From a virus, in the IMG/VR virus record IMGVR_UViG_3300027896_003172, positions 1 to 22,501 of that record: DNA of 22,501 bases; one strand, 5' to 3'. Shown piece after piece: positions 1-5,251 of the stretch (position 1 is the stretch's first letter; each line of letters opens with the position of its first letter). A program made the translations under genes and the position numbers. The notes below the pieces were generated by a model. It saw only the letters and a list, made by a program, of their open reading frames with translations, did no database searches and had not been told where the DNA came from.

Positions 1-183
1 CTTCAACTGCCCGACGTACTTGATTACTTGTCCGCTAACTGGCGCGATGAACTTCGTGAATGCGATGAATGGCACACAACACTCAATGCACGAATCGAGA
101 AGCTTAAGCACGACGCTCACATCTTTCATCGCAATCGCAACTCTGATAACATCACGATGCTTGAATCTACTTGCGCACAATAG
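1..183 (+). CDS. hypothetical protein, 3' end of a gene cut by the window edge
   Basis: Frame 1 is open from the first base to a TAG at 181-183 and gives 60 residues of a charged, probably helical protein (LQLPDVLDYLSANW at the start of the visible part, ending STCAQ). The true start lies outside the window. The 5' neighbour is unknown. The downstream gene begins 23 bases later behind its own ribosome site, so the two are likely co-transcribed. I do not recognise the family. The reading frame is preferred over the overlapping +2-frame ORF because it runs off the edge without a stop and its end leads cleanly to the next ribosome site. Confidence 0.6.
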   Translation, partial: LQLPDVLDYLSANWRDELRECDEWHTTLNARIEKLKHDAHIFHRNRNSDNITMLESTCAQ

Positions 184-206
184 CAATAACAAAAGGAGTC
201 ACGACC

Positions 207-404
207 ATGGCAACATCATTTAGCGTTCATGTTGATATCGTCGTTCGCCCGACAGAAGCGTGGGCAATCGATTATGAGACTGGCGAGGTGCTATTCACCC
301 TTCCGCTGTCAGATCCACGTATTCAGCCAAAGCCTTACCTGTCGGATTTCTACATGAACTACGACGACGTCGTTCGTGAGCAACAGTTACATCCCGTCAG
401 CTAG
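207..404 (+). CDS. hypothetical small protein, 65 aa
   Basis: The start is ATG 207, which has AAAGGAG at 192-197 upstream. A longer in-frame GTG start at 171 would lie inside the previous gene and has no ribosome site. The acidic protein starts MATSFSVHVDIVVRPTEAWA and contains a short beta-rich stretch (AIDYETGEVLFTLPL) that could be a small beta-barrel strand pair. No motif, signal peptide or membrane segment is visible. It lies in the run of small unknown early genes typical of phages. Its function is not recognised. Confidence 0.65.
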   Translation: MATSFSVHVDIVVRPTEAWAIDYETGEVLFTLPLSDPRIQPKPYLSDFYMNYDDVVREQQLHPVS

Positions 405-419
405 CAAACTGGCACTTAC

Positions 420-447
420 ACTGCAGCCAACCACAGTTGACTGCAGT
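420..447 (+). promoter_or_regulatory. 12-bp intergenic stem-loop
   Basis: The arms at 420-431 and 436-447 pair with one mismatch (c427/a440) around the four-base loop CACA. ACTGCAG at 420-426 pairs with CTGCAGT at 441-447. No T-run follows, so it is not a standard terminator. It sits between two genes, just ahead of the smaller leader hairpin at 451-466, and could be an RNA processing or stability element. Confidence 0.5.
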
Positions 448-450
448 AGA

Positions 451-466
451 GTGGCAATTTCGCCAC
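451..466 (+). promoter_or_regulatory. leader hairpin with AATTTC loop, copy 1
   Basis: GTGGC (451-455) and GCCAC (462-466) enclose the loop AATTTC. The hairpin ends 7 bases before the ribosome site AAAGGAGG (474-481) of the gene starting at 489. The same six-base loop closed by a C-G pair, on a different stem, recurs at 980-997 and 3211-3233, each time ahead of a strong ribosome site. Confidence 0.55.
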
Positions 467-488
467 GGCATACAAAGGAGGCTCTATC

Positions 489-938
489 ATGGAACAGCGT
501 CTATCATCACTAGCTCGAGCAGTGAACACATACTGCCGAGCCAACCACGTTCGCATGTTCGTTTGTAAGGGCGATTGTCCAGCTACACTCATGAAGCACT
601 TTGTATTTCAAACTGGCACTCAATACAGTATTACGGTGCATAACGCTCATCTCTCACATTGGATCGTTAATCTCGAAGAGCGTGCGGTTCTGTATGCGGA
701 GTACGTCGGCGGGCCAATCTTCGCAGTTGAAGAGCTAACTGAGACCAAACTAAAGCAACATGCACCCGATGCAACAATAATTATTGAGTGTGTGCTGGCC
801 GAGTACTTAGGTTACGAAGGTTGCGCTTCGCGCCCAGGCCCCTGTGCATCAGAGAACTGCGTCGCAGCACAACCTTGCGCAATTACGCAGTGCGACACGT
901 GCGAGTACAAGCAAGAAGCCGAGCAGCACAACTTGTAG
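489..938 (+). CDS. hypothetical protein with Cys-rich tail, 149 aa
   Basis: ATG 489 follows AAAGGAGG (474-481) with 7 bases of spacing. The first 110 residues look like a compact mixed alpha/beta domain. The last 40 hold seven cysteines, including CDTC at about residues 137-140 with other Cys at about 115, 121, 126 and 132, and could bind a metal. No catalytic motif, signal peptide or membrane segment is seen. It follows two hairpins (420-447, 451-466) that make up its leader, so its mRNA is probably controlled or stabilised. The family is not recognised. Confidence 0.75.
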   Translation: MEQRLSSLARAVNTYCRANHVRMFVCKGDCPATLMKHFVFQTGTQYSITVHNAHLSHWIVNLEERAVLYAEYVGGPIFAVEELTETKLKQHAPDATIIIECVLAEYLGYEGCASRPGPCASENCVAAQPCAITQCDTCEYKQEAEQHNL

Positions 939-979
939 CCACCCAGCTTGGGCCGCTCACTCGAGCGACTCAAGCGGGT

Positions 980-997
980 GTCAGCAATTTCGCTGAC
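980..997 (+). promoter_or_regulatory. leader hairpin with AATTTC loop, copy 2
   Basis: GTCAGC (980-985) and GCTGAC (992-997) form a perfect 6-bp stem around AATTTC (986-991). Two more G-C pairs can form below a bulged T979. It lies 8 bases before TAAGGAGG (1006-1013), the ribosome site of the gene at 1021. The stem differs from copies 1 and 3 but keeps pairing. Confidence 0.55.
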
Positions 998-1020
998 CCT
1001 AGTCCTAAGGAGGCTACAGC

Positions 1021-1341
1021 ATGTCAGCACAGCGTAAGTTCAATCGTCAGCGTCAGGAGACTGTCAACAACTTCTGGCACAAGCACGAGCGGCGTTGGTT
1101 GTCGCAGATCGAGGGCCGTTGGATCTCGCAGGAGGATGCTATCAAGATCCATAACGAACTCGCGTTCCAAGGCTTCAGTATCGACGTCAAAGACATTGAG
1201 TCCCGTTACGGCCAAGATCTCGCGCCGCGTTCGAAGTGGCCGTTGGCGAAGGATCGCGCCATGATTGTGCGCACAGCGGTCTTTGCTTTAGTTGGTACAA
1301 CCGTTCCCGCCGTCACAGATGCATCTACGTGGGTGATCTAA
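1021..1341 (+). CDS. hypothetical basic protein, 106 aa
   Basis: ATG 1021 has TAAGGAGG at 1006-1013. The N-terminal half is rich in Arg, Lys, Gln and Trp (MSAQRKFNRQRQETVNNFW), followed by an apparent helical segment around EDAIKIHNELAFQG (about residues 37-50), which could suit nucleic-acid or protein binding. The C-terminus is mildly hydrophobic (VFALVGTTVPAV, about residues 87-98), too weak to call a membrane segment. The next gene starts one base after its stop. The family is not recognised. A longer ORF in another frame (788-1264) overlaps it, but this frame has the ribosome site and the leader hairpin. Confidence 0.75.
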   Translation: MSAQRKFNRQRQETVNNFWHKHERRWLSQIEGRWISQEDAIKIHNELAFQGFSIDVKDIESRYGQDLAPRSKWPLAKDRAMIVRTAVFALVGTTVPAVTDASTWVI

Positions 1342-1342
1342 C

Positions 1343-1567
1343 ATGAGTATCTCAGAACTTGATCTAGCGATCAGCATGGTAAAGGAAGATATCGCGACTG
1401 AGCGTCGCTGGCTTATTTGGTATGAGGTCCATACCCCTACCAAAGAGACAGCTAAAGTGCTCAAAGTTTGGCATACCGCTAAGCAACCTCATCTCGATGA
1501 GCTCGCGTCGCTCGAGGCCGATCTAAAAGCACTAGAGGAGATAAAAGATGATCAGCATACTAACTAG
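1343..1567 (+). CDS. hypothetical coiled-coil-like protein, 74 aa
   Basis: ATG 1343 follows the previous TAA (1339-1341) by one base, so translation is probably coupled. The protein is highly charged and looks fully helical, with heptad-like spacing in the last third (LASLEADLKALEEI, about residues 53-66). No catalytic motif is visible. Its 3' end overlaps the start of the 39-codon membrane micro-ORF at 1548 by 20 bases and carries that gene's GAGGAG ribosome site. The function is unknown. Confidence 0.7.
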   Translation: MSISELDLAISMVKEDIATERRWLIWYEVHTPTKETAKVLKVWHTAKQPHLDELASLEADLKALEEIKDDQHTN

Positions 1568-1667
1568 CTCAACGATTGTTCCTGGAGTCGCCAACTGGGT
1601 CGTTTTCGCAGCGATATTATACTACGCATGGCTGTTCATACGCATCATTATTGTTTGGAAGGGGTAA
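1548..1667 (+). CDS. single-span membrane micro-protein, 39 aa
   Basis: ATG 1548 lies 7 bases after GAGGAG in the end of the preceding gene. The product starts MISILTSSTIVPGVANW and continues into one hydrophobic stretch (about residues 14-36, with VVFAAILYYAWLFI) ending in KG. It has one predicted membrane span and no other domain. It sits in a chain of micro-genes (1548, 1671, 1835) joined by very short gaps or overlaps, which supports real translation. Such proteins in phages can be superinfection-exclusion, holin-like or host-membrane factors; nothing here decides which. Confidence 0.6.
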   Translation: MISILTSSTIVPGVANWVVFAAILYYAWLFIRIIIVWKG

Positions 1668-1670
1668 AGC

Positions 1671-1838
1671 ATGAGCACCCTACAGACGCTTCGTGATCAG
1701 AAGGTTCGTTTCTTGCACCGTAAGTGGGTTCAAGCGACTGCTGTCTATCAGGATACCCCTTCTGCGGCGAATGCTGCCCGACTTCGCGTTGCGTATAACA
1801 ACTGGAAGGCCGCTAAGGTCGAAGCAGGCCAAGCATGA
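1671..1838 (+). CDS. hypothetical micro-protein, 55 aa
   Basis: ATG 1671 lies three bases after the previous TAA, with GGAAGGGG at 1657-1664 as the ribosome site. The protein is basic and probably helical, with aromatic residues (RFLHRKWVQATAVYQ near the middle, VAYNNWKAAK near the end). It ends at TGA 1836-1838, overlapping the next ATG as ATGA. There is no membrane segment or known motif. The compact placement between two membrane micro-proteins supports it as a real gene of unknown role. Confidence 0.6.
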   Translation: MSTLQTLRDQKVRFLHRKWVQATAVYQDTPSAANAARLRVAYNNWKAAKVEAGQA

Positions 1839-1957
1839 TAGCATGGTGCGATGCACACTGGCAGTTTGTAGTCTTTGCGTGCCTCGTAGTTATTGTTGGC
1901 CTTATGCTATGGGCGTTGATTCGCATCATTAAGCGAATCATTAAGGAGGGCGTATGA
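1835..1957 (+). CDS. single-span membrane micro-protein, 40 aa
   Basis: The start ATG overlaps the previous stop (ATGA at 1835-1838), and its own stop TGA (1955-1957) overlaps the next ATG at 1954. One hydrophobic span covers about residues 9-30 (QFVVFACLVVIVGLMLW), followed by a basic amphipathic tail (RIIKRIIKEGV), so the C-terminus probably faces the cytoplasm. Its last codons contain AAGGAGGG, the ribosome site of the next gene. The function is not recognised. Confidence 0.6.
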   Translation: MIAWCDAHWQFVVFACLVVIVGLMLWALIRIIKRIIKEGV

Positions 1958-2211
1958 AACCGCACAAGCTACATAAGCCACACTTAGGGCAAAAGGTTCT
2001 AATTCACTGGCAGCATACAGACGTACCTGAGGCAGGATTCGTTAGCTTTATCGGCAGGACGTGGTTCGATGTTTTCATTGAAGGCAAAGTCGCGTTTACT
2101 TTCCGCAAATCGACTCTGAAGGACGTCGGAAGCAATACAGGGATCGCCGAGTTAGGTGAGCGCGATCCGGTTACAGAGGAGCAACTTGCATCATTGGTAG
2201 CTCGCAGCTAG
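1954..2211 (+). CDS. hypothetical protein, 85 aa, possible small beta-barrel
   Basis: ATG 1954 lies behind AAGGAGGG at 1943-1950. The sequence reads like a small beta-barrel (KVLIHWQHTDVPEAGFVSFI, then TWFDVFIEGKVAFTF), a pattern found in SH3-like folds. No fold-specific residue proves it. A charged helical tail follows. This is the last gene of the first unit: a strong terminator starts 8 bases after its stop. It is likely expressed with the micro-genes upstream. The family is not recognised. Confidence 0.7.
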   Translation: MKPHKLHKPHLGQKVLIHWQHTDVPEAGFVSFIGRTWFDVFIEGKVAFTFRKSTLKDVGSNTGIAELGERDPVTEEQLASLVARS

Positions 2212-2218
2212 TTCTCTG

Positions 2219-2253
2219 GCCGGCTATAGCATCCGCATATAGCCGGCTTTTTT
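2219..2253 (+). terminator. intrinsic terminator
   Basis: GCCGGCTATA (2219-2228) pairs perfectly with TATAGCCGGC (2238-2247) around a nine-base loop, followed by six T (2248-2253). It closes the unit ending at 2211 and is followed 22 bases later by a promoter. Confidence 0.88.
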
Positions 2254-2274
2254 CTTGCCTAAATTTTTGCGGGC

Positions 2275-2303
2275 TTGACTTTTTCATCAAAAGGGCGTAT
2301 AAT
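2275..2303 (+). promoter_or_regulatory. sigma70-like promoter P1
   Basis: TTGACT (2275-2280), a 17-base spacer and TATAAT (2298-2303) form a near-consensus promoter. The A/T-rich block AAATTTTTGCGG lies just upstream (2261-2272). The sequence from there to the likely start point near 2310 is almost the same as at 8023-8073. The leader is very short: the ribosome site AGGAGG is at 2314-2319. Confidence 0.85.
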
Positions 2304-2325
2304 TAAGATAATCAGGAGGTGCAAT

Positions 2326-2673
2326 ATGCAAACGACAATCTATATCAGTCCACGCGCGGCCAGAGGTCTCGGCTATAACATTTCAGTTGCAAGCGCATCG
2401 ATGCACTCTGCTATTCTACGCATTATTCAGGCAGAGAACATCTCGCGTGTTTTTGGTCCTAACGAACATGGTGCTATTTGGTTCGACAATCTTAATCGAT
2501 GGGCCCTGCCGAGGGCTCCGCACGTTCCGATTACGCTTAATATCCCCGATAAGGAGTACCTCGAGCTTGCAAAAATGGCTCACATGTATTGCTACAGGCA
2601 TACTAACGGATCGCCGAATGTATCGCAGTTTCTAGAGTGCATCGGCTTAGGTTTATATAAGGTGTCACCATGA
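2326..2673 (+). CDS. hypothetical protein, 115 aa, paralog of the next gene
   Basis: ATG 2326 has AGGAGG at 2314-2319. An upstream in-frame TTG/ATG at 2275 would overlap promoter P1 and is rejected. The C-terminal half (LNIPDKEYLELAKMA, then NVSQFLECIGLGLYK at about residues 97-111) aligns with the N-terminal part of the next protein (LRISDQAYEGLCEHA, then GVGGFLDALAHGAYK). The pattern of a beta strand, a helix and a second helix ending in an A/G-L-G-LY-like segment resembles ribbon-helix-helix proteins, so DNA binding is possible. It is first in the P1 transcript, and its stop overlaps the next start. Confidence 0.75.
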   Translation: MQTTIYISPRAARGLGYNISVASASMHSAILRIIQAENISRVFGPNEHGAIWFDNLNRWALPRAPHVPITLNIPDKEYLELAKMAHMYCYRHTNGSPNVSQFLECIGLGLYKVSP

Positions 2674-3137
2674 CAGCTCTACCATGTAACTTAAGAATCT
2701 CTGACCAAGCCTACGAGGGCCTCTGCGAGCATGCAAAGGCTTATGGGTATATTCAAGGCCAACTTACAGCTAAAGGTGTCGGCGGCTTTCTAGATGCTCT
2801 AGCGCACGGTGCCTATAAAGATACTCGTCCAGAAGACGTGCGGGAGGCTGCTTCTGGTGTGCGCATTAAACGCTCACACCAGCTGACAACGCAAATCAAC
2901 GTTGCGTGGCTCTGGTCGCTAGAGTACACGAAGCAACGCTATCGTATTAGCCTGGAACCAAACTCGATCGCATTCTATATTAACCTAGCCGATCAGTTCG
3001 GGATTGCACCTTATTTAAGTACACTTACGCGGATCAGTGCTGTTTTCGAGGCAATCGGTATTTCATGGCTCACTCCGCTTAATTGGCCGCCTATTGTTGA
3101 GCCACGGTGGCGTACACGAAAGGAGGTTAACTTCTAG
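2670..3137 (+). CDS. hypothetical RHH-like protein, 155 aa, paralog of the previous gene
   Basis: ATG 2670 overlaps the stop of the previous gene (ATGA), indicating coupled translation. Residues about 6-50 (LRISDQAYEGLCEHAKAYGY, then a linker, then GVGGFLDALAHGAYK) repeat the motif seen in residues 70-111 of its neighbour and look ribbon-helix-helix-like. Residues 65-155 are a separate region with several aromatic residues (WLWSLEYTKQRYRI and later WPPIVEPRWR) and no known motif. The pair may form a heteromer or be a duplicated regulator. The stop is followed by promoter P2 with no terminator visible between. Confidence 0.75.
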   Translation: MTALPCNLRISDQAYEGLCEHAKAYGYIQGQLTAKGVGGFLDALAHGAYKDTRPEDVREAASGVRIKRSHQLTTQINVAWLWSLEYTKQRYRISLEPNSIAFYINLADQFGIAPYLSTLTRISAVFEAIGISWLTPLNWPPIVEPRWRTRKEVNF

Positions 3138-3171
3138 TGTCAGCAAATGTTTGGTCCTATTTTTTGGGGGC

Positions 3172-3200
3172 TTGAAGTTTTGTTGAAAAAAGCGTATACT
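3172..3200 (+). promoter_or_regulatory. sigma70-like promoter P2
   Basis: TTGAAG (3172-3177), a 17-base spacer and TATACT (3195-3200) match P1 and P3 in layout, including GCG just before the -10 box and AATC at the likely start point (3207-3210). The -35 and -10 boxes are slightly weaker than in P1/P3. The transcript would begin with the hairpin at 3211-3233. Confidence 0.82.
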
Positions 3201-3210
3201 ATTCACAATC

Positions 3211-3233
3211 GAAGGGGCAATTTCGCCGCCTTC
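3211..3233 (+). promoter_or_regulatory. 5'-terminal leader hairpin with AATTTC loop, copy 3
   Basis: GAAGG pairs with CCTTC and GGC with GCC (one bulged G at 3228) around AATTTC (3219-3224). It would lie within the first few bases of the P2 transcript, the position where hairpins are known to protect mRNA from 5'-end decay. The ribosome site AAGGAGG is at 3250-3256. Confidence 0.6.
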
Positions 3234-3263
3234 ACATGCACACACACCTAAGGAGGTGTCACG

Positions 3264-3563
3264 ATGGTTACGGATGTAAAGGTTTCTCTCATGTTCCACT
3301 TGCCGCTCGACATGAAGGTGCAGCTTGAAAAGGCTGCTGCGGCTGCCGGTACCTCAACCACGGCATTCGTACGCAACGTTTTGGCTGAGAAAATCGACTA
3401 CGAGCTCCCCGCTGCGGCTGCATCCGGCGGTGGGCGCAAGTACGCCAGCCCCGAAGAGCGCATTGTGGCCCAGAAGGCTCGCGACAAGGAGCGTCGGTCA
3501 CTGATCAAGAATCTTTTGGCTCAGTATCGCGAAGAGACTCCTGAGACCCCAACCGAGTCCTAA
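3264..3563 (+). CDS. ribbon-helix-helix (CopG/Arc-like) DNA-binding protein, 99 aa
   Basis: ATG 3264 follows AAGGAGG (3250-3256). Residues about 4-45 fit a ribbon-helix-helix fold: a strand (VKVSLMFHLP), helix 1 (DMKVQLEKAAAAAG), then TSTTAFVRNVLAEKI as helix 2. The rest is a charged tail with SPEERIVAQKARDKERR. This is known as a DNA-binding fold of repressors and antitoxins. The gene is a one-gene transcription unit with its own promoter (P2), a 5' hairpin and a strong terminator, which points to high, separate expression. G+C-rich, Ala-rich codons set it apart from its neighbours and could reflect separate origin or expression level. Its targets are unknown; the P1-P3 promoters are candidates. 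Confidence 0.8.
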   Translation: MVTDVKVSLMFHLPLDMKVQLEKAAAAAGTSTTAFVRNVLAEKIDYELPAAAASGGGRKYASPEERIVAQKARDKERRSLIKNLLAQYREETPETPTES

Positions 3564-3581
3564 CCGCGTCCGCGACAGCGA

Positions 3582-3609
3582 GGGCCGTCACCCAGACGGC
3601 CCTTTTTTT
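3582..3609 (+). terminator. intrinsic terminator
   Basis: GGGCCGTC (3582-3589) pairs with GACGGCCC (3595-3602) over a five-base loop, followed by seven T (3603-3609). It ends the RHH unit. The next ribosome site begins only four bases later, with no visible promoter between, so downstream genes need read-through or a promoter I do not see. Confidence 0.9.
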
Positions 3610-3612
3610 CAG

Positions 3613-3631
3613 AAGGAGGCTTGACCGTGCT
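3613..3631 (+). repeat. direct repeat A1 (ribosome site and start of HNH 1)
   Basis: AAGGAGGCTTGACCGTGCT at 3613-3631 matches 4059-4078 at the start of the gene downstream of HNH 1, with one base inserted and two changed. Both copies carry a ribosome site and a GTG start followed by CT. Confidence 0.6.
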
Positions 3632-4070
3632 TGCTAATGACATTGAACGTTTTTGGTCCAAAGTTGACAAACGCGGTCCGGATGAATGTTGGCTTTGGAA
3701 ACCTATTCCAAACAATGCCGGATATGGAGTATTTAGCTTGCAAGGAACCTCCTATCTAGCACATCGTATTGCATACGAGCTTTGTATCGGTTCTATTCCT
3801 TTCGGAGTCAATGTTTGTCACTCTTGCGATCATTCAAATTGCTGTAATCCAATACATTTATTTCCTGGAACGCAGCAAGACAATGTCGATGATATGATTG
3901 CAAAGGGTCGCACCAGACATCATATCATTCTATCGAATGAGCAAGTACGAGAAGTTCGAGCAATCTATGCAACTGGACAGGTTGCGATCCAGGATTTAAG
4001 TAACTGGTATAACGTTTCCTATGCTACAATCGGAAACATCGTTCGTAATGCTGCCCGAAAGGAGGCATGA
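3627..4070 (+). CDS. free-standing HNH homing-type endonuclease 1, 147 aa
   Basis: GTG 3627 is 7 bases after AAGGAGG (3613-3619). The N-terminal half is an HNH_3-type nuclease: ERFWSKVDKRGPDECW at about residues 8-23, then AHRIAYELCIG, then VCHSCDHSNCCNPIHLF carrying the HNH/zinc Cys and His residues. The C-terminal 45 residues (LSNEQVREVRAIYATGQ, then LSNWYNVSYATIGNIV) are a helix-turn-helix DNA-binding segment. Such proteins cut DNA and spread their own gene. It is intact. It is closely related to genes at 14029 and 15267 and to the remnant at 9953. Its last codons (RKEA) encode AAAGGAGG, the ribosome site of the next gene. Confidence 0.9.
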   Translation: MLANDIERFWSKVDKRGPDECWLWKPIPNNAGYGVFSLQGTSYLAHRIAYELCIGSIPFGVNVCHSCDHSNCCNPIHLFPGTQQDNVDDMIAKGRTRHHIILSNEQVREVRAIYATGQVAIQDLSNWYNVSYATIGNIVRNAARKEA

Positions 4071-4078
4071 ATCGTGCT
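4059..4078 (+). repeat. direct repeat A2 (end of HNH 1 / start of next gene)
   Basis: AAGGAGGCATGAATCGTGCT is the second copy of the 3613-3631 repeat. It spans the last HNH codons, the HNH stop and the GTG start at 4074. Confidence 0.6.
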
Positions 4079-4379
4079 ACTCACCTTAACGCAAGCCGGT
4101 AAAGATGCCCTTGAAGCCGAGCACGTCGACTTTACGCAGTTGCAAATACGAATCCTTTGCTACTGTTGGGATCCTACCACTCCGCAAGCGCTTCGCGATC
4201 GCATCAACCTGAATCCAATCTACGTTGGTATTACGCCTCGTTACTTTGTTGCTTATCTCGATGCTCTCATACGCAAACACTATTTGGAGGTAACCGATGT
4301 TGAACCTGATAAACCATTCCATGCACCAAATGTCTTCGTCGGAAAGAAAAGTGGTAACCCTGTTGTCAGGCGGTCTTGA
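4074..4379 (+). CDS. possible winged-helix protein, 101 aa, overlapping queC
   Basis: GTG 4074 has AAAGGAGG at 4058-4065. Residues about 1-75 have a winged-helix feel: LTLTQAGKDALEAE, TQLQIRILCYCWDP, PQALRDRINLNP, then YFVAYLDALIRKHYLEVTD, in which the last helix plus strand resembles the recognition helix and wing. This is inference from pattern. The final 27 codons overlap the start of queC by 83 bases in another frame, an unusually long overlap. It may regulate or simply be coupled to queC. Loss of its 3' end would not remove the domain, so the overlap could result from a lost earlier stop or from a longer-than-real queC start. Confidence 0.6.
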   Translation: MLLTLTQAGKDALEAEHVDFTQLQIRILCYCWDPTTPQALRDRINLNPIYVGITPRYFVAYLDALIRKHYLEVTDVEPDKPFHAPNVFVGKKSGNPVVRRS

Positions 4380-4992
4380 TTCTACCGTCCTGGCATATAT
4401 GCTTCATCGCCTCAATTACCTGCAAACGTTCATTAGCTTCAACTATGGTCAGAAGCACTTGCGCGAACTCGATTGCGCAGCTCAAACAGCAGTCGCTCTT
4501 AACTGCGCGCACCATATCATCGATCTTAGCTGCGTAAATGACCTGTGGCAATCTTCAAGCATTGTTGGTCCTCAAGCAGTACCTGAAGGCCACTACGCCG
4601 CTCCGAATATGGCCTCAACCGTTGTACCAAATCGTAACATGCTGTTCATTACCTTCGCGGGCATACTTGCAGTTAACGTCGGCGCGGCCCACGTTTGTTT
4701 AGCAGTACACGCAGGGGATCATCCAATTTACCCTGACTGCAGGCCGGACTTCATCTCGGCAATCACAAGAACACTTCAATTAAGTTGCGGTGTGGCAGTT
4801 GAAGCTCCATTCAGCGGATATACGAAGTCGGATATCGTTCTCTTGGGTGAACAGAATCAAGCGGACTTCGCAAACACGTGGTCGTGTTATAAAGGCGGCG
4901 CGCGTCACTGCGGCCTGTGCGGAACATGTGTTGAACGCAAGGAAGCTTTTTTATTGGCGGGTGTAGACGATCCGACGGTGTACGATGCCTAA
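4297..4992 (+). CDS. queC: 7-cyano-7-deazaguanine (preQ0) synthase QueC
   Basis: QueC converts 7-carboxy-7-deazaguanine to preQ0 using ATP and ammonia. Visible signatures are the PP-loop SGGLDS (residues 24-29), NYGQKH (49-54), VPNRN (110-114) and four zinc-binding cysteines at 197, 205, 208 and 211. Length (231 aa) is normal, with no fused amidotransferase domain, so it is not the type that makes archaeosine-like bases. ATG 4297 follows GGAGGT with good spacing; a later start at 4330 would match typical QueC N-termini but has no ribosome site. It lies 10 kb from queD, queE, folE and dpdA, apparently in a separate unit, though on the same strand. In this phage its product most likely feeds DpdA. 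Confidence 0.95.
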   Translation: MLNLINHSMHQMSSSERKVVTLLSGGLDSTVLAYMLHRLNYLQTFISFNYGQKHLRELDCAAQTAVALNCAHHIIDLSCVNDLWQSSSIVGPQAVPEGHYAAPNMASTVVPNRNMLFITFAGILAVNVGAAHVCLAVHAGDHPIYPDCRPDFISAITRTLQLSCGVAVEAPFSGYTKSDIVLLGEQNQADFANTWSCYKGGARHCGLCGTCVERKEAFLLAGVDDPTVYDA

Positions 4993-5185
4993 TCTATTTG
5001 AACATGCTAGTTTCGTTGCGGATTTGAAATCGCGCCACAACTGTGATGCATGTGAGGCAGCTAAAGTTTGCCCTATTCTTAAGGCGGCCGAACAATCCGA
5101 TATCGATGCAGCATCCTTGCCGCATGAGATGGATCTCGCATCTGCGCTCCTTATTCTTGCAATGCTTCTTCGAATGCGTGATTAA
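4985..5185 (+). CDS. hypothetical protein, 66 aa, Cys pair
   Basis: ATG 4985 overlaps the last codons of queC (stop 4990-4992), so it is translationally coupled to it. The N-terminal half has CDACEAAKVCP (Cys at about residues 20, 23 and 29), a CX2CX5C pattern that could bind metal or Fe-S but lacks a fourth Cys. The C-terminal half is a hydrophobic helix (LASALLILAMLLRM, about residues 51-64). It could be an accessory to QueC or unrelated. It is the last gene before the structured element at 5184-5226. Confidence 0.6.
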   Translation: MPNLFEHASFVADLKSRHNCDACEAAKVCPILKAAEQSDIDAASLPHEMDLASALLILAMLLRMRD

Positions 5186-5226
5186 GGCGGTAACGGCGCA
5201 GGGAGTTTCAATACTCCCGCCGCCTT
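5184..5226 (+). promoter_or_regulatory. branched stem with inner hairpin between genes
   Basis: AAGGCGG (5184-5190) pairs with CCGCCTT (5220-5226), and inside it GGGAGT (5201-5206) pairs with ACTCCC (5213-5218). Ten unpaired bases lie on the 5' side only. The T-rich stretch that follows (TTTGGTTTT) is weak, so it could be a poor terminator or an RNA control element. The ribosome site of the next gene, GGAGG at 5242-5246, lies 15 bases downstream. Confidence 0.45.
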
Positions 5227-5251
5227 TGGTTTTAATAACAGGAGGTGCAAC

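Noticed and set aside
420-447. Intrinsic terminator after the gene at 207
   Set aside because: The stem is long, but no T-run follows and the next hairpin and ribosome site come directly after.
436-476. Promoter from TTGACT at 437-442
   Set aside because: No -10 box at 16-18 bases; the sequence is part of the stem-loop at 420-447.
788-1264. 158-aa + strand ORF, rich in Arg and Ser
   Set aside because: It overlaps two better-supported genes (489-938, 1021-1341) in another frame, has no ribosome site, and its composition is typical of a shadow frame.
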